Positions 32,483-41,243 of a stretch of DNA of 52,744 bases are shown one piece after another (the first letter of the stretch is position 1; each line of letters starts with the position of its first letter). The translations under genes were made by a program, and so were the position numbers. The DNA comes from Bacteroidales bacterium (lineage in GTDB: Bacteria; Bacteroidota; Bacteroidia; Bacteroidales; UBA3824): positions 1-52,744 of the forward strand of contig JAFXUC010000034.1 in the NCBI GenBank assembly GCA_017535325.1, written 5' to 3'. The notes beneath the pieces are model-generated. The model did not search any database. It worked only from the letters and a program-made list of their open reading frames with translations, and was not told the DNA's origin.

Positions 32483-33829
32483 ATGACAAAAGTCATCACA
32501 TACGGTACATACGATTTACTGCACTACGGTCATATAAGGCTGTTGGAGCGAGCAAAAGCCTTGGGTGATTACCTGATTGTTGGTGTTACCGCTGACAATT
32601 TCGACCTCGCCCGTGGAAAAATAAACGTCCAACAGTCGTTGATGGAACGCATTGAGGCTGTCCGTAGCACCGGCATTGCCGATGAAATTATAATCGAAGA
32701 GTACGAGGGACAGAAAATTGATGACATCAAGCGGTATGATGTTGATATTTTCACTGTCGGAAGCGATTGGGTCGGTAAATTTGACTACTTGAACGAGTTT
32801 TGCAAGGTTGTATATTTAGATAGGACACAAGGCGTTTCAAGCAGCGAACTCCGCAGCGAAAAACGTGAAATTCGTATAGGGTTGGTCGGCGAATCATCAT
32901 TGCTCAACAAATTTGAAGCAGAAAGTCAATATGTAAACGGCGTGTCTATCAGCGGAGTATGCAGCCAAAATATGGGTTATTTCAATGAAAAACTAACAAG
33001 ACTTCCGCTTGTTACCGATGATTTGGATGAACTTCTGTCGGTTTCGGATGCCGTATATATTGTCTCGCACCCGTCAAAGCATTTTGAACAGATAAAGGCG
33101 GCTTTGACCGCGGGCAAGCACGTATTGTGTGAATCGCCGATAGCAATTTCGCTGAATGACTTTCACGAATTGCAGAAGATTGCTAAGGAGAAACATTTGT
33201 TGCTGACTGATTCGTTAAAGACCGCATATTCAACGGCTTACAATAGAATGTTGCTGTTGGTGAAAAGCGGCGTAATCGGCGAAATTAAGTCGGTGGATTC
33301 CATTTGCACGAGCCTTTCGGATTTGGAGCGCAACGACGGCAAACCGACAGCCCACACTTGGAACAGCATTTGTGCGTGGGGACCTACCGCAATGCTGCCG
33401 ATATTTCAGTTGTTAGGGACGGAATACATTGACAAACAGATAGTTTCGTATCTGATTGCCGAAGATTTTGATTCGTTTACGAAAGTTGCCTTTGTCTATC
33501 CGAATGCAGTTGCATCGTTGAAAGTCGGCAAAGGCGTCAAGTCGGAAGGCGAATTGATAATTTCGGGTACTAAGGGTTACGTCTATGTTCCTGCGCCTTG
33601 GTGGAAGACGGATTATTTTGAAGTCCGTTACGAAAATCCCGCCAACAACAAGCGTTATTTCTACCAACTCGACGGCGAGGGCATTAGGTATGAGATAGTT
33701 TCGTTCTTGAAGGCGATTGAAAGAGGTAAAGATTGCTCGTCGTATATCACGGTTGAACAGTCGGAGGCTGTGGTGAAAGTGGTGGAAGGATTTTATAAAG
33801 GAAAAGATGTCAAACGATTTCAAATTTAA
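32483..33829 (+). CDS. Cytidylyltransferase (TagD-like) fused to a Gfo/Idh/MocA-like domain
   Basis: 448 aa, two domains. Residues 1-~125: TagD/ECT-like cytidylyltransferase with GTYDLLHYGHIRLL (HxGH at 14-17) and the C-terminal VSSSELR. Residues ~130-448: an NAD(P)-dependent oxidoreductase fold of the Gfo/Idh/MocA family. The second domain has lost typical features: no GxGxxG loop is obvious after its first strand, and CESP (216-219) replaces the usual EKP, so its Lys is missing. It may be a binding or structural module, or act on a substrate linked to the CDP product. The start follows the aminotransferase by 2 bp and the end overlaps LicD 3 by 23 bp. Confidence 0.8.
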   Translation: MTKVITYGTYDLLHYGHIRLLERAKALGDYLIVGVTADNFDLARGKINVQQSLMERIEAVRSTGIADEIIIEEYEGQKIDDIKRYDVDIFTVGSDWVGKFDYLNEFCKVVYLDRTQGVSSSELRSEKREIRIGLVGESSLLNKFEAESQYVNGVSISGVCSQNMGYFNEKLTRLPLVTDDLDELLSVSDAVYIVSHPSKHFEQIKAALTAGKHVLCESPIAISLNDFHELQKIAKEKHLLLTDSLKTAYSTAYNRMLLLVKSGVIGEIKSVDSICTSLSDLERNDGKPTAHTWNSICAWGPTAMLPIFQLLGTEYIDKQIVSYLIAEDFDSFTKVAFVYPNAVASLKVGKGVKSEGELIISGTKGYVYVPAPWWKTDYFEVRYENPANNKRYFYQLDGEGIRYEIVSFLKAIERGKDCSSYITVEQSEAVVKVVEGFYKGKDVKRFQI

Positions 33830-34616
33830 TCAAGAAGAATTGAGACAAAAATACAACCCTGACGGTTCTGTTTTACGTAAGGCTCAGTTAAGAATGACAG
33901 AAATGCTTACATTCATTGACAAAGTGTGCCGTGATAATAATCTGAAATATTGGCTTGATTCAGGAACATTATTGGGCGCGCGGCGACATGGCGGCTTTAT
34001 TCCGTGGGACGACGATACTGACATTTGTATGACATGGAAAGATGCTGAAAAATTTAAGCAAATAATGTTACATAACAATCCGAGCGAAGAGTTTGTTTTG
34101 CAATGCAGAGAAACGGATTGCGGCTTTTTTGGTTGTTGGTACGTATTGAGGGATTTAAAAACAGAGTACATTCAAGATAGAGAAGACCACAAGAAAAAAA
34201 AATTCAGGGGATTGCAGGTTGATATTGTACCTGTTGAAGAAAAATCGTTTGCATTGCTGTTTAGAATAGCAAGTCTTATTCAAAACAATTTGATAAACAG
34301 GCCATTAGAATGTATTAAAAGTTCACAAATAGCCAAAGTAATAGCCTTACCTTCTTATTATATTTTGCGTATTTTGATACCGTTGTTTAGGGCTGTAAGT
34401 CCCAAAAGAAATTTTATAAGAATGTGTTATGGTGTAAAATGGAGAAGTAAACAAATTGAAAATACTTTTCCGATTGATAAAACAATAAAATTTGAAAATG
34501 TGGAATTAATGTGTCCGCATAATGTTGACGGTTATTTGACTGACCAATATGGAAATTGGCAGGTACTGCCTGAAAAAATCAAAACACACAATGTTACGGT
34601 GGTATTCTACGAATAA
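33807..34616 (+). CDS. LicD-family phosphotransferase 3
   Basis: 269 aa. SGTLLGARRHGGFIPWDDDTDI (52-73, read in parts) and GLQVDIVPVEE form the LicD site, with all Asp present. The start codon lies within the last 23 bp of the cytidylyltransferase fusion gene. It is the third LicD of the block, so up to three different phospho-alcohol attachments are possible. Confidence 0.9.
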   Translation: MSNDFKFNQEELRQKYNPDGSVLRKAQLRMTEMLTFIDKVCRDNNLKYWLDSGTLLGARRHGGFIPWDDDTDICMTWKDAEKFKQIMLHNNPSEEFVLQCRETDCGFFGCWYVLRDLKTEYIQDREDHKKKKFRGLQVDIVPVEEKSFALLFRIASLIQNNLINRPLECIKSSQIAKVIALPSYYILRILIPLFRAVSPKRNFIRMCYGVKWRSKQIENTFPIDKTIKFENVELMCPHNVDGYLTDQYGNWQVLPEKIKTHNVTVVFYE

Positions 34617-34666
34617 TTTATTTTGAAAGGAATCTCAATAAAGCATTAAAATATTGACCAAGAAAA

Positions 34667-35926
34667 ATGTTTAACTTTCCATTTAAAAATAGCCTAAGAC
34701 CATTGTATAATGGATTACGTTATTCTTGGTTCGAATATTTACATCAAAGGTTTGCATCAAAATTAAAGAACAGAGCCAAAATAAATGTAGTATTTTTTGC
34801 ATCCAATTTGTCAATGTGGCATTATCAACACTTAGTTGAGGAAATGAAACGGTATCCTAAATTCAATGTTTATGTAGTAATTTCTCCTTTTACGCAATAT
34901 ACAAATGACACACAAAAACAAAATTCAGAAGATTTGCGTAGTTTCTTTTCAAGACACAATACAACTTTTATGGAGTCTTGCGATAAAAAATATCTAAAAA
35001 TCAAAGAAATAATTAATCCCGAGATAGTTTTCTACACACAATTTTACTGGGGTGGATTGATTCCGGAACATAATCCTCCGAATTTTAAGACGAAGTTATT
35101 GTGTGCATATCCATACGGATTCAATAATATTTATGCAGATTGGGCATATAACAATCAATTTCAAAATATGGCATGGAAACTTTTCTATCCAAATAAAAGT
35201 TGCTTTCGAGATGCTCAAGAACTTGCATGGAATAAGGGCAGAAATGTTGTAATTACCGGCTATCCGACTGCTGATGATTTTTTATCACCAGAAATAAACA
35301 ATGTTTGGAAAAAACAAAACACAAAAAAGAAAAGAATAATTTACGCACCGCATTTTACAATTGAACGAGGCTGTTCGTCATTATTCTTTTCCAACTTTTT
35401 GAAGTTTCATAAGTTAATGCAGGATATTGCCGTAAAATATTCTGATAAAATTCAATTTGCCTTTAAACCTCATCCGCGTTTATTAACAGAACTTTACAAA
35501 CATAAAGATTGGGGCAAAGAAAAAGCGGACGAATATTACAAGTGGTGGCAGACACAAGAAAACACTCAATTAGAAATTGGCGGATTCATTGATTTGTTTA
35601 AAACCTCGGATGCAATGATTCATGATTGCGGTTCGTTTTCAATAGAATATTTCTACACCAAAAATCCGGTAATGTTTATTTCTCGCGACATGAATGAAAT
35701 AAAAAAACAAAAAAATGAAGTTGGAATTGCAGCGTTGGACTCTCATTATATAGGTAAAAATCAAGAGGATATAATTAATTTTATTGAAAATGTTGTTCTC
35801 AACAACAATGACACGATGAAACAACAAAGAGAAGCGTTTTTCGAAAAATATCTTCTGCCACCGAATGGAAAAAACGTTGCTCACAACACAATGGACGACA
35901 TTTTAAAATCACTTAATATTCAATGA
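34667..35926 (+). CDS. CDP-glycerol glycerophosphotransferase-like protein (TagB/TagF family)
   Basis: 419 aa. C-terminal GT-B half: IIYAPHFTIERG, FAFKPHPRL and the DCGSFSIEYFYTKNPVMF block are those of teichoic-acid polyol phosphate transferases. The N-terminal ~150 residues form the acceptor domain with basic/aromatic membrane-contact residues. Family enzymes add glycerol- or ribitol-phosphate from the CDP form. Here it could add the alcohol made by the upstream fusion protein, giving a phosphodiester-containing polymer in a Gram-negative. It overlaps the Wzx gene by 4 bp. Confidence 0.8.
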   Translation: MFNFPFKNSLRPLYNGLRYSWFEYLHQRFASKLKNRAKINVVFFASNLSMWHYQHLVEEMKRYPKFNVYVVISPFTQYTNDTQKQNSEDLRSFFSRHNTTFMESCDKKYLKIKEIINPEIVFYTQFYWGGLIPEHNPPNFKTKLLCAYPYGFNNIYADWAYNNQFQNMAWKLFYPNKSCFRDAQELAWNKGRNVVITGYPTADDFLSPEINNVWKKQNTKKKRIIYAPHFTIERGCSSLFFSNFLKFHKLMQDIAVKYSDKIQFAFKPHPRLLTELYKHKDWGKEKADEYYKWWQTQENTQLEIGGFIDLFKTSDAMIHDCGSFSIEYFYTKNPVMFISRDMNEIKKQKNEVGIAALDSHYIGKNQEDIINFIENVVLNNNDTMKQQREAFFEKYLLPPNGKNVAHNTMDDILKSLNIQ

Positions 35927-37371
35927 ATTTCGATAATTTAAAATCGCAGGCAATACATGGAACGATTTGGAGTTTCGTTGAAAGGTTTTCAACCCAAGCA
36001 GTCCACTTTGCTTTGACCATTATAATGGCAAGACTTCTAACGCCAAATGATTATGGACTAATTGGAATGTTGGCAATATTTATATCGTTGTCGCAAGTTT
36101 TTATTGACGGTGGATTTTCAACGGCACTCGTACAGCGACAAGACAGAACTGACGAAGATTTTTCAACAGTATTTTACATAAATCTTTCTGTAAGTGTTGT
36201 TATTTATTTGATTCTGTTTTTTTGCGCACCGCTGATTGCTGATTTTTATGAGCAACCGTTACTTGTCTCTATAACACGAGTTTATTCTATAAATTTAATT
36301 ATCAACTCGTTAGTTGCTGTTAACAAAACAAAATTAGTCATAAAAGTTGATTTTAAAACACAGTCAAAAATTTCGTTACTTGTAGCGATTTTGTCAGGAG
36401 TTTTGGGTATTGTCGCAGCGTTAAACGATGTTGGTGTTTGGGCGTTGGTCGTTCAAATGTTAGCGCAAGCAGTGTTTAACGTTATTTTCAGTTTTTGGTT
36501 TGTAAAATGGTTTCCGGCAAAAGTTTTTTCAAAGAAATCTTTTAGAAAATTATTCAAATTCGGATCAAAATTATTGGTTGCACAAATAATAAGCAACATT
36601 TATTCAAATATTTACAATGTTGTTATTGGAAAGAAATTTACAAGTTCTGATTTGGGTTTTTATACAAGAGCACATCAATTTGCTCTTTTCGCAGGAGGAA
36701 ATATATCACAAATATTGCAACGAGTTACATTTCCGCTTTTAAGTCAAATTCAAGATAATGACAAAAGATTATTAGATGTTTATAAAAAGTATTTACAACT
36801 AGTAACTTTTATTGTTTTCCCGTTGATAATGATTATGTTTGGTTCTGCTAAACCTCTGATTTTAATATTATTAGGAGATAAATGGAGCGGATGTATAATA
36901 TTGTTGCAAATTATGAGTTTCAGTTGTTTGTGGGATTGCGTTATCCTTTCAAACTTAAATTTGTTATATGTTAAAGGACGTTCGGATTTAATTTTAAAAT
37001 TAGAAATCATTAAAAAGAGTATTGCGTTTTCTATTTTGGTGATTTCGATGTTTTTTGATTTGATAATTGTTTGTGTAGGACAAGCCGTTTATTCATTGAT
37101 TGCATTGTATTTGAACACGATTTATACGAAGAAAATTTTGAATTACGGGTTCATTACGCAAATGAAAGAAATTTTACCATGGTTGCTGTTATCGTTTGTA
37201 ATTGGTGGATTAGGAGTAATAATTTGTAACACAATTGAAAACGAATATTTAGCGATGATATTTTCTGTGACGGCTTGTTTGATAACATATTTCGGTGTTT
37301 CTTTTTTACTAAAATTTACACCGCTAAATGTTGCAGTTGAATTAGTGAAAGAAAAAATAAAAAAGAAATAG
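35923..37371 (+). CDS. Wzx-like flippase (MOP family), plus arm
   Basis: 482 aa, ~12-14 membrane helices. It begins with KSQAIHGTIWSFVERFSTQ and IIMARLLTPNDYGLIGMLAIF, the WzxC/TuaB-type pattern, and FSTALVQRQDRTDED follows. It is a different subfamily from the minus-arm flippase (22993-24522), so each arm has its own exporter. It overlaps the CDP-alcohol transferase by 4 bp and lies 4 bp before a GT2 gene. Confidence 0.88.
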   Translation: MNFDNLKSQAIHGTIWSFVERFSTQAVHFALTIIMARLLTPNDYGLIGMLAIFISLSQVFIDGGFSTALVQRQDRTDEDFSTVFYINLSVSVVIYLILFFCAPLIADFYEQPLLVSITRVYSINLIINSLVAVNKTKLVIKVDFKTQSKISLLVAILSGVLGIVAALNDVGVWALVVQMLAQAVFNVIFSFWFVKWFPAKVFSKKSFRKLFKFGSKLLVAQIISNIYSNIYNVVIGKKFTSSDLGFYTRAHQFALFAGGNISQILQRVTFPLLSQIQDNDKRLLDVYKKYLQLVTFIVFPLIMIMFGSAKPLILILLGDKWSGCIILLQIMSFSCLWDCVILSNLNLLYVKGRSDLILKLEIIKKSIAFSILVISMFFDLIIVCVGQAVYSLIALYLNTIYTKKILNYGFITQMKEILPWLLLSFVIGGLGVIICNTIENEYLAMIFSVTACLITYFGVSFLLKFTPLNVAVELVKEKIKKK

Positions 37372-37375
37372 TATT

Positions 37376-38335
37376 ATGGAAAGTATTCCTAAAATTTCTA
37401 TAATCGTTCCCATTTATAAAGTTGAAAAATACTTACGTCGCTGTCTTGACAGTATTGCCGCTCAGACTTTCATCGATTGGGAATGTATTTTGATTGACGA
37501 CGGTAGCCCTGACGATTCAGGAAAGATTTGCGATGAATATGCTGAGAAAGACGGACGGTTTAGAGTGATTCACCAGAATAATCAAGGTGTCAGCGCAGCA
37601 AGGAACGCGGGAATTGATTGCGCAAGTGGAGAATGGATTGGGTTCGTGGATTCAGACGATTGGATTGAAAAAGAAACATACGAAGTTGCATATAATAGTG
37701 CGGTACAAGAAGGTGTGAATGTTATTTGTTATGGGATGAATTTCTATAAAAACGGCAAATTTTCAAATCCACCATTCAAAGATAAAGGTGATATTTTTTA
37801 CAAATTTCAACATTACAGAGTATATATGCATTCGTTATGTAATAAATTGATACGAAAGGAATTAATAGGGAATAAAAGATTAAATGTCAAGATGAAAGCA
37901 TACGAAGATTTACTTTTTATCTTTGATGTATTTACAGAGAAACAAGTTAAAATAATTTTTATCAAACGACAATTGTATTTTTATTTTCAAGCCAATGAAA
38001 ACTCCTCTTGTCATATTCTAAACTCTCAAATACAACTTGATGCTCTTAGGCAAGTATATTTGGCTATCAAAGCAATATATGAAGCAAAAAATATAAATAA
38101 CAAATTTGCTACAAAATATTTACATTTTTTGAATGCTTGTGCAGCATTACCTTATATCAATAATCCAAGTCATTTTTGTCCGAATAAATTTAGGGAAATA
38201 TGTATAAAATGGAATTTTTATAGTTACAATCCCAAAATCTTTTTACAATTTTTATTTGCATTTTTGAAAATGGATTTTTTCTCTGAAATAATTATGAGAG
38301 CAAAAATTTATATCAAACACACTGCGGACTCTTAA
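37376..38335 (+). CDS. GT2 family glycosyltransferase
   Basis: 319 aa. Residues 5-100: ISIIVPIYKVEKYLRRCLDS, IDDGSPDDSGKICDEYAEKD, GVSAARNAG, FVDSDDW (DxD). This first third closely resembles that of the GT2 at 14114-15037 in the other arm, also at DNA level, while the remainder differs. The C-terminal half is basic and AT-rich. It likely adds one sugar of the plus-arm repeat unit. Confidence 0.88.
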   Translation: MESIPKISIIVPIYKVEKYLRRCLDSIAAQTFIDWECILIDDGSPDDSGKICDEYAEKDGRFRVIHQNNQGVSAARNAGIDCASGEWIGFVDSDDWIEKETYEVAYNSAVQEGVNVICYGMNFYKNGKFSNPPFKDKGDIFYKFQHYRVYMHSLCNKLIRKELIGNKRLNVKMKAYEDLLFIFDVFTEKQVKIIFIKRQLYFYFQANENSSCHILNSQIQLDALRQVYLAIKAIYEAKNINNKFATKYLHFLNACAALPYINNPSHFCPNKFREICIKWNFYSYNPKIFLQFLFAFLKMDFFSEIIMRAKIYIKHTADS

Positions 38336-38390
38336 AGATTGTGTGTGAAAATGTAGAGGAAATGATCACTAAGATTAACGAAATATAATC

Positions 38391-39260
38391 ATGAAGTTGA
38401 CTTCTGTAATTGTATGGTACAATCCATTAGAATTAAAAAGTCCACATTCTGCCGTTGCCAACATACATACATATTCTGCGCAATTTGACAAAGTATATAT
38501 AGTTGACAATTCGAATACAGATAATTCTAAAATTGCGCAGAAAATTTCTAACGCTGTTTATATTCCGCTTATGAAAAATTACGGAATAGCCTACGCACTT
38601 AACAGAGGTTTTGAAAAAGCAATATCAGATGGTTTTGATTGGGTGATGACGATGGATCAAGATTCATTTTGGGAAACAGATGAAATAAAAAAATACCTCA
38701 AATGGGTACAAATCTTTGCAGCACAAAATAGTAATGCTGTCAGTTTTTCTACAAGAGCGGTTTTGAAAAGCAAATCATTAGTGGGCATTCTTAAACGAAT
38801 TTGTTACAAGAAGTTTAAACAGAGGAAAACAGGGGTGGGGTTTGTTAATAGGGTGATTTGCAGTGCGAACATAGTTAAGACAGATTGTTGGAAGGAAATT
38901 GGCGGCTTTAATGAAGAATTGTTTATAGATGAAGTTGATTATGAATTTTGTTACAGAATTAGGCAAAGACAATACCAAATAGTGATAAACTATGACATAT
39001 TTTTTCATCATTCATTAGGTAATGACAAGTTGACATTACTACCACATAAGAATATCCATTCGGATTTTCGTTTGTACTATATATTCAGAAATTTGATGTA
39101 CATTATAGAAAAATATCCAGTGTATGCATCAGAATATAAATATTCTAACCGTCTTTCTTATTTAATTCGAAGTACTTGTATCTTTGATTTGCATTTCAGG
39201 AAACATAGAAAAATTTTAGAAAAAGCAAAAAGTGATTTTCAAAAAATGATAACAAACTGA
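38391..39260 (+). CDS. GT2 glycosyltransferase (rhamnosyltransferase-like)
   Basis: 289 aa. TSVIVWYNPLE at the start, then VDNSNTDNS and MTMDQDSFW, the DQDS site of rhamnosyltransferase-type GT2 enzymes. EIGGFNEELFIDEVDYEFCYR is the acceptor-loop block of the family. It could transfer rhamnose or another 6-deoxyhexose, but the donor genes (rml) are not in the window. Separated from neighbours by 55 and 25 bp. Confidence 0.82.
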   Translation: MKLTSVIVWYNPLELKSPHSAVANIHTYSAQFDKVYIVDNSNTDNSKIAQKISNAVYIPLMKNYGIAYALNRGFEKAISDGFDWVMTMDQDSFWETDEIKKYLKWVQIFAAQNSNAVSFSTRAVLKSKSLVGILKRICYKKFKQRKTGVGFVNRVICSANIVKTDCWKEIGGFNEELFIDEVDYEFCYRIRQRQYQIVINYDIFFHHSLGNDKLTLLPHKNIHSDFRLYYIFRNLMYIIEKYPVYASEYKYSNRLSYLIRSTCIFDLHFRKHRKILEKAKSDFQKMITN

Positions 39261-39285
39261 TTAATTTTGAGAAACTTTATATATA

Positions 39286-40128
39286 ATGGACGTTTCAATT
39301 ATCCTTGTCAATTACAATACTTGCGACCTTACCCGTGACTGCTTGAAATCTGTTTTTGCACAAACAAAAGACATTGATTTTGAGGTAATTGTATCAGATA
39401 ACGGCTCAAAAGACGGGTCTGTTGAAATGATAACAACAGAATTTCCGCAAGTCATTTTGATTGAAAACAATGCAAATTTAGGGTTTGGAGCGGCAAATAA
39501 CAGAGGTTTGAAAATCGCAAAAGGCAAGTACATTTTTTATTTGAATAGTGATACAATTTTGCTTAACAATGCTGTAAAACTTTTTTTCGATTATTGGGAA
39601 AAATCGCCTGAAAAAGATAAAATCGGAGCGTTAGGAGGAAATTTATTGAATGAAAAAGGAGAAGTGATACATTCAGGCGGAAATCTACCGATAGCAAAAG
39701 CAGAATTAATATCTTTTTTTACTTGCATTTTATCTTCGATTGGACTAAAAAAATTGTTTTTCAAATTCGGCGGAAAAGCAAAAATACATTCACTATATGA
39801 AGGTGAAATCGGTTATGTAATTGGTGCAGACTTGTTTATGCTTAATGATGATAATGCAAAATTTGATGCAAACTATTTTATGTATTATGAAGAATCAGAT
39901 TTGCAGTTTCATTTACAACAAAAAGGCAAAAAAAGTTTTTTGATTTCAGAACCTCAAATCATTCACCTTGAAGGCGGTAGCGACAAAAAAGATAATTCAA
40001 AATATGATTTTTCTAAAAAAACTTCCAAATACTATTGGGAATCATGTTGTTATTATCTTGAAAAAAATTTAAAAGCAAAATTCGCAGCGGGAATTATAAA
40101 AAATTGGTTAAGAGTTATTTACAGATAA
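39286..40128 (+). CDS. GT2 glycosyltransferase (WbbL-like)
   Basis: 280 aa. Motifs: VSIILVNYNTCDLTRDCLKS, VSDNGSKDGS, NLGFGAANNRG and YLNSDTILL (the DxD-like NSD site). GADLFMLNDD and YYEESDLQFHL follow as in WbbL-type enzymes. It lies 10 bp before the GT4 gene. Single-sugar transfer to the lipid-linked intermediate is likely. Confidence 0.88.
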   Translation: MDVSIILVNYNTCDLTRDCLKSVFAQTKDIDFEVIVSDNGSKDGSVEMITTEFPQVILIENNANLGFGAANNRGLKIAKGKYIFYLNSDTILLNNAVKLFFDYWEKSPEKDKIGALGGNLLNEKGEVIHSGGNLPIAKAELISFFTCILSSIGLKKLFFKFGGKAKIHSLYEGEIGYVIGADLFMLNDDNAKFDANYFMYYEESDLQFHLQQKGKKSFLISEPQIIHLEGGSDKKDNSKYDFSKKTSKYYWESCCYYLEKNLKAKFAAGIIKNWLRVIYR

Positions 40129-40138
40129 TACAGATCTT

Positions 40139-41242
40139 ATGAAACTTTCCGTATTATATTTGGGTAAACAAGGGGCGGGTTGTGTTTATACATTTGAAAT
40201 GGTAAAAGAACTTGCTTCTGCAAACATTCAGTTACAAGTCATTTTGTCAAAGCAGATAGAAAACAGTGATAAATTTGAAACGGATTTGAATTTACCGAAT
40301 GTTGAATATGTTTGGATGGACACATACGGAAATTCAAAAGTTGATTTTTTGATAAAAAGTATCAACATATTCAAATTCTTATCTACTGCCCGGCAAATCA
40401 ACAAATTTAGTCCCGATTGGATTTATATTCCGATGCTTAGTTTGTGGGCGGGAATGATTTTGCCATTTGTCAATAAGAAAATAAAAATCATAACAACCAT
40501 TCACGATGTTTCGCAACATCTCGGCGAATACGATTCATTTACGGAAAAAAATTACAAATATGTGATAACCCGTTCTGAAAAACTGATTACACTCACCAAA
40601 GATTTTATTCCGCTAATCGCTCAAAAATACAACAAACAAAGTTCAGATATTTGTTGGATAAAACACGCAAATTTTAATTATTACCGTCCAAATACTTACA
40701 ATGCAAAAACACACATTAGCAATAAAATTTTGTTTTTCGGAAGAATACATAAATATAAAGGAATATCGGTATTGCTTGATTCAATGAAAATTATACATGA
40801 ATCAAATCCTGAAATAAAACTCAGAATAGCGGGAAACGGAAATTTATCTGATGAGGACGTAAAGAAGATTAATGATTTGAATGATAATGTCGAATTGATA
40901 AACCGTTGGATTTCTAACGATGAGATGTATCAGTTTTTTGAAGACATTGATATTGTGATAGTTCCATATATTGAGGCATCACAATCCGGAATAATAATGC
41001 TGTCATATACATTTGGTAAGCCGATGATAGTTACTAATGTAGGCGGACTTCCAGAGCAAGTTGATTCTTCTGTTGGAGTTGTCATTCCTTCAAATGATTC
41101 AGAGAGCTTAAGTAATGCCGTTCTTGAATTTTACAAAACACCGGAAAAAATATTCTCAATGGGGGATAACGCATACACAAAAGCGGTAAAAGATTTTTCT
41201 TGGAAAAATTCGGTTGAAGCATTAATTAATTTTATACAATAG
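40139..41242 (+). CDS. GT4 family glycosyltransferase
   Basis: 367 aa, GT-B fold. The second domain has ILFFGRIHKYKGISVLLDS, LRIAGNG, and the EASQSGIIMLSYTFGKPMI block with the E-x7-E type site. GGLPEQVDSSVGVVIP precedes the final helix. It lies 1 bp before the polymerase gene. Retaining sugar transfer in the cytoplasm; donor unknown. Confidence 0.87.
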   Translation: MKLSVLYLGKQGAGCVYTFEMVKELASANIQLQVILSKQIENSDKFETDLNLPNVEYVWMDTYGNSKVDFLIKSINIFKFLSTARQINKFSPDWIYIPMLSLWAGMILPFVNKKIKIITTIHDVSQHLGEYDSFTEKNYKYVITRSEKLITLTKDFIPLIAQKYNKQSSDICWIKHANFNYYRPNTYNAKTHISNKILFFGRIHKYKGISVLLDSMKIIHESNPEIKLRIAGNGNLSDEDVKKINDLNDNVELINRWISNDEMYQFFEDIDIVIVPYIEASQSGIIMLSYTFGKPMIVTNVGGLPEQVDSSVGVVIPSNDSESLSNAVLEFYKTPEKIFSMGDNAYTKAVKDFSWKNSVEALINFIQ

Positions 41243-41243
41243 T

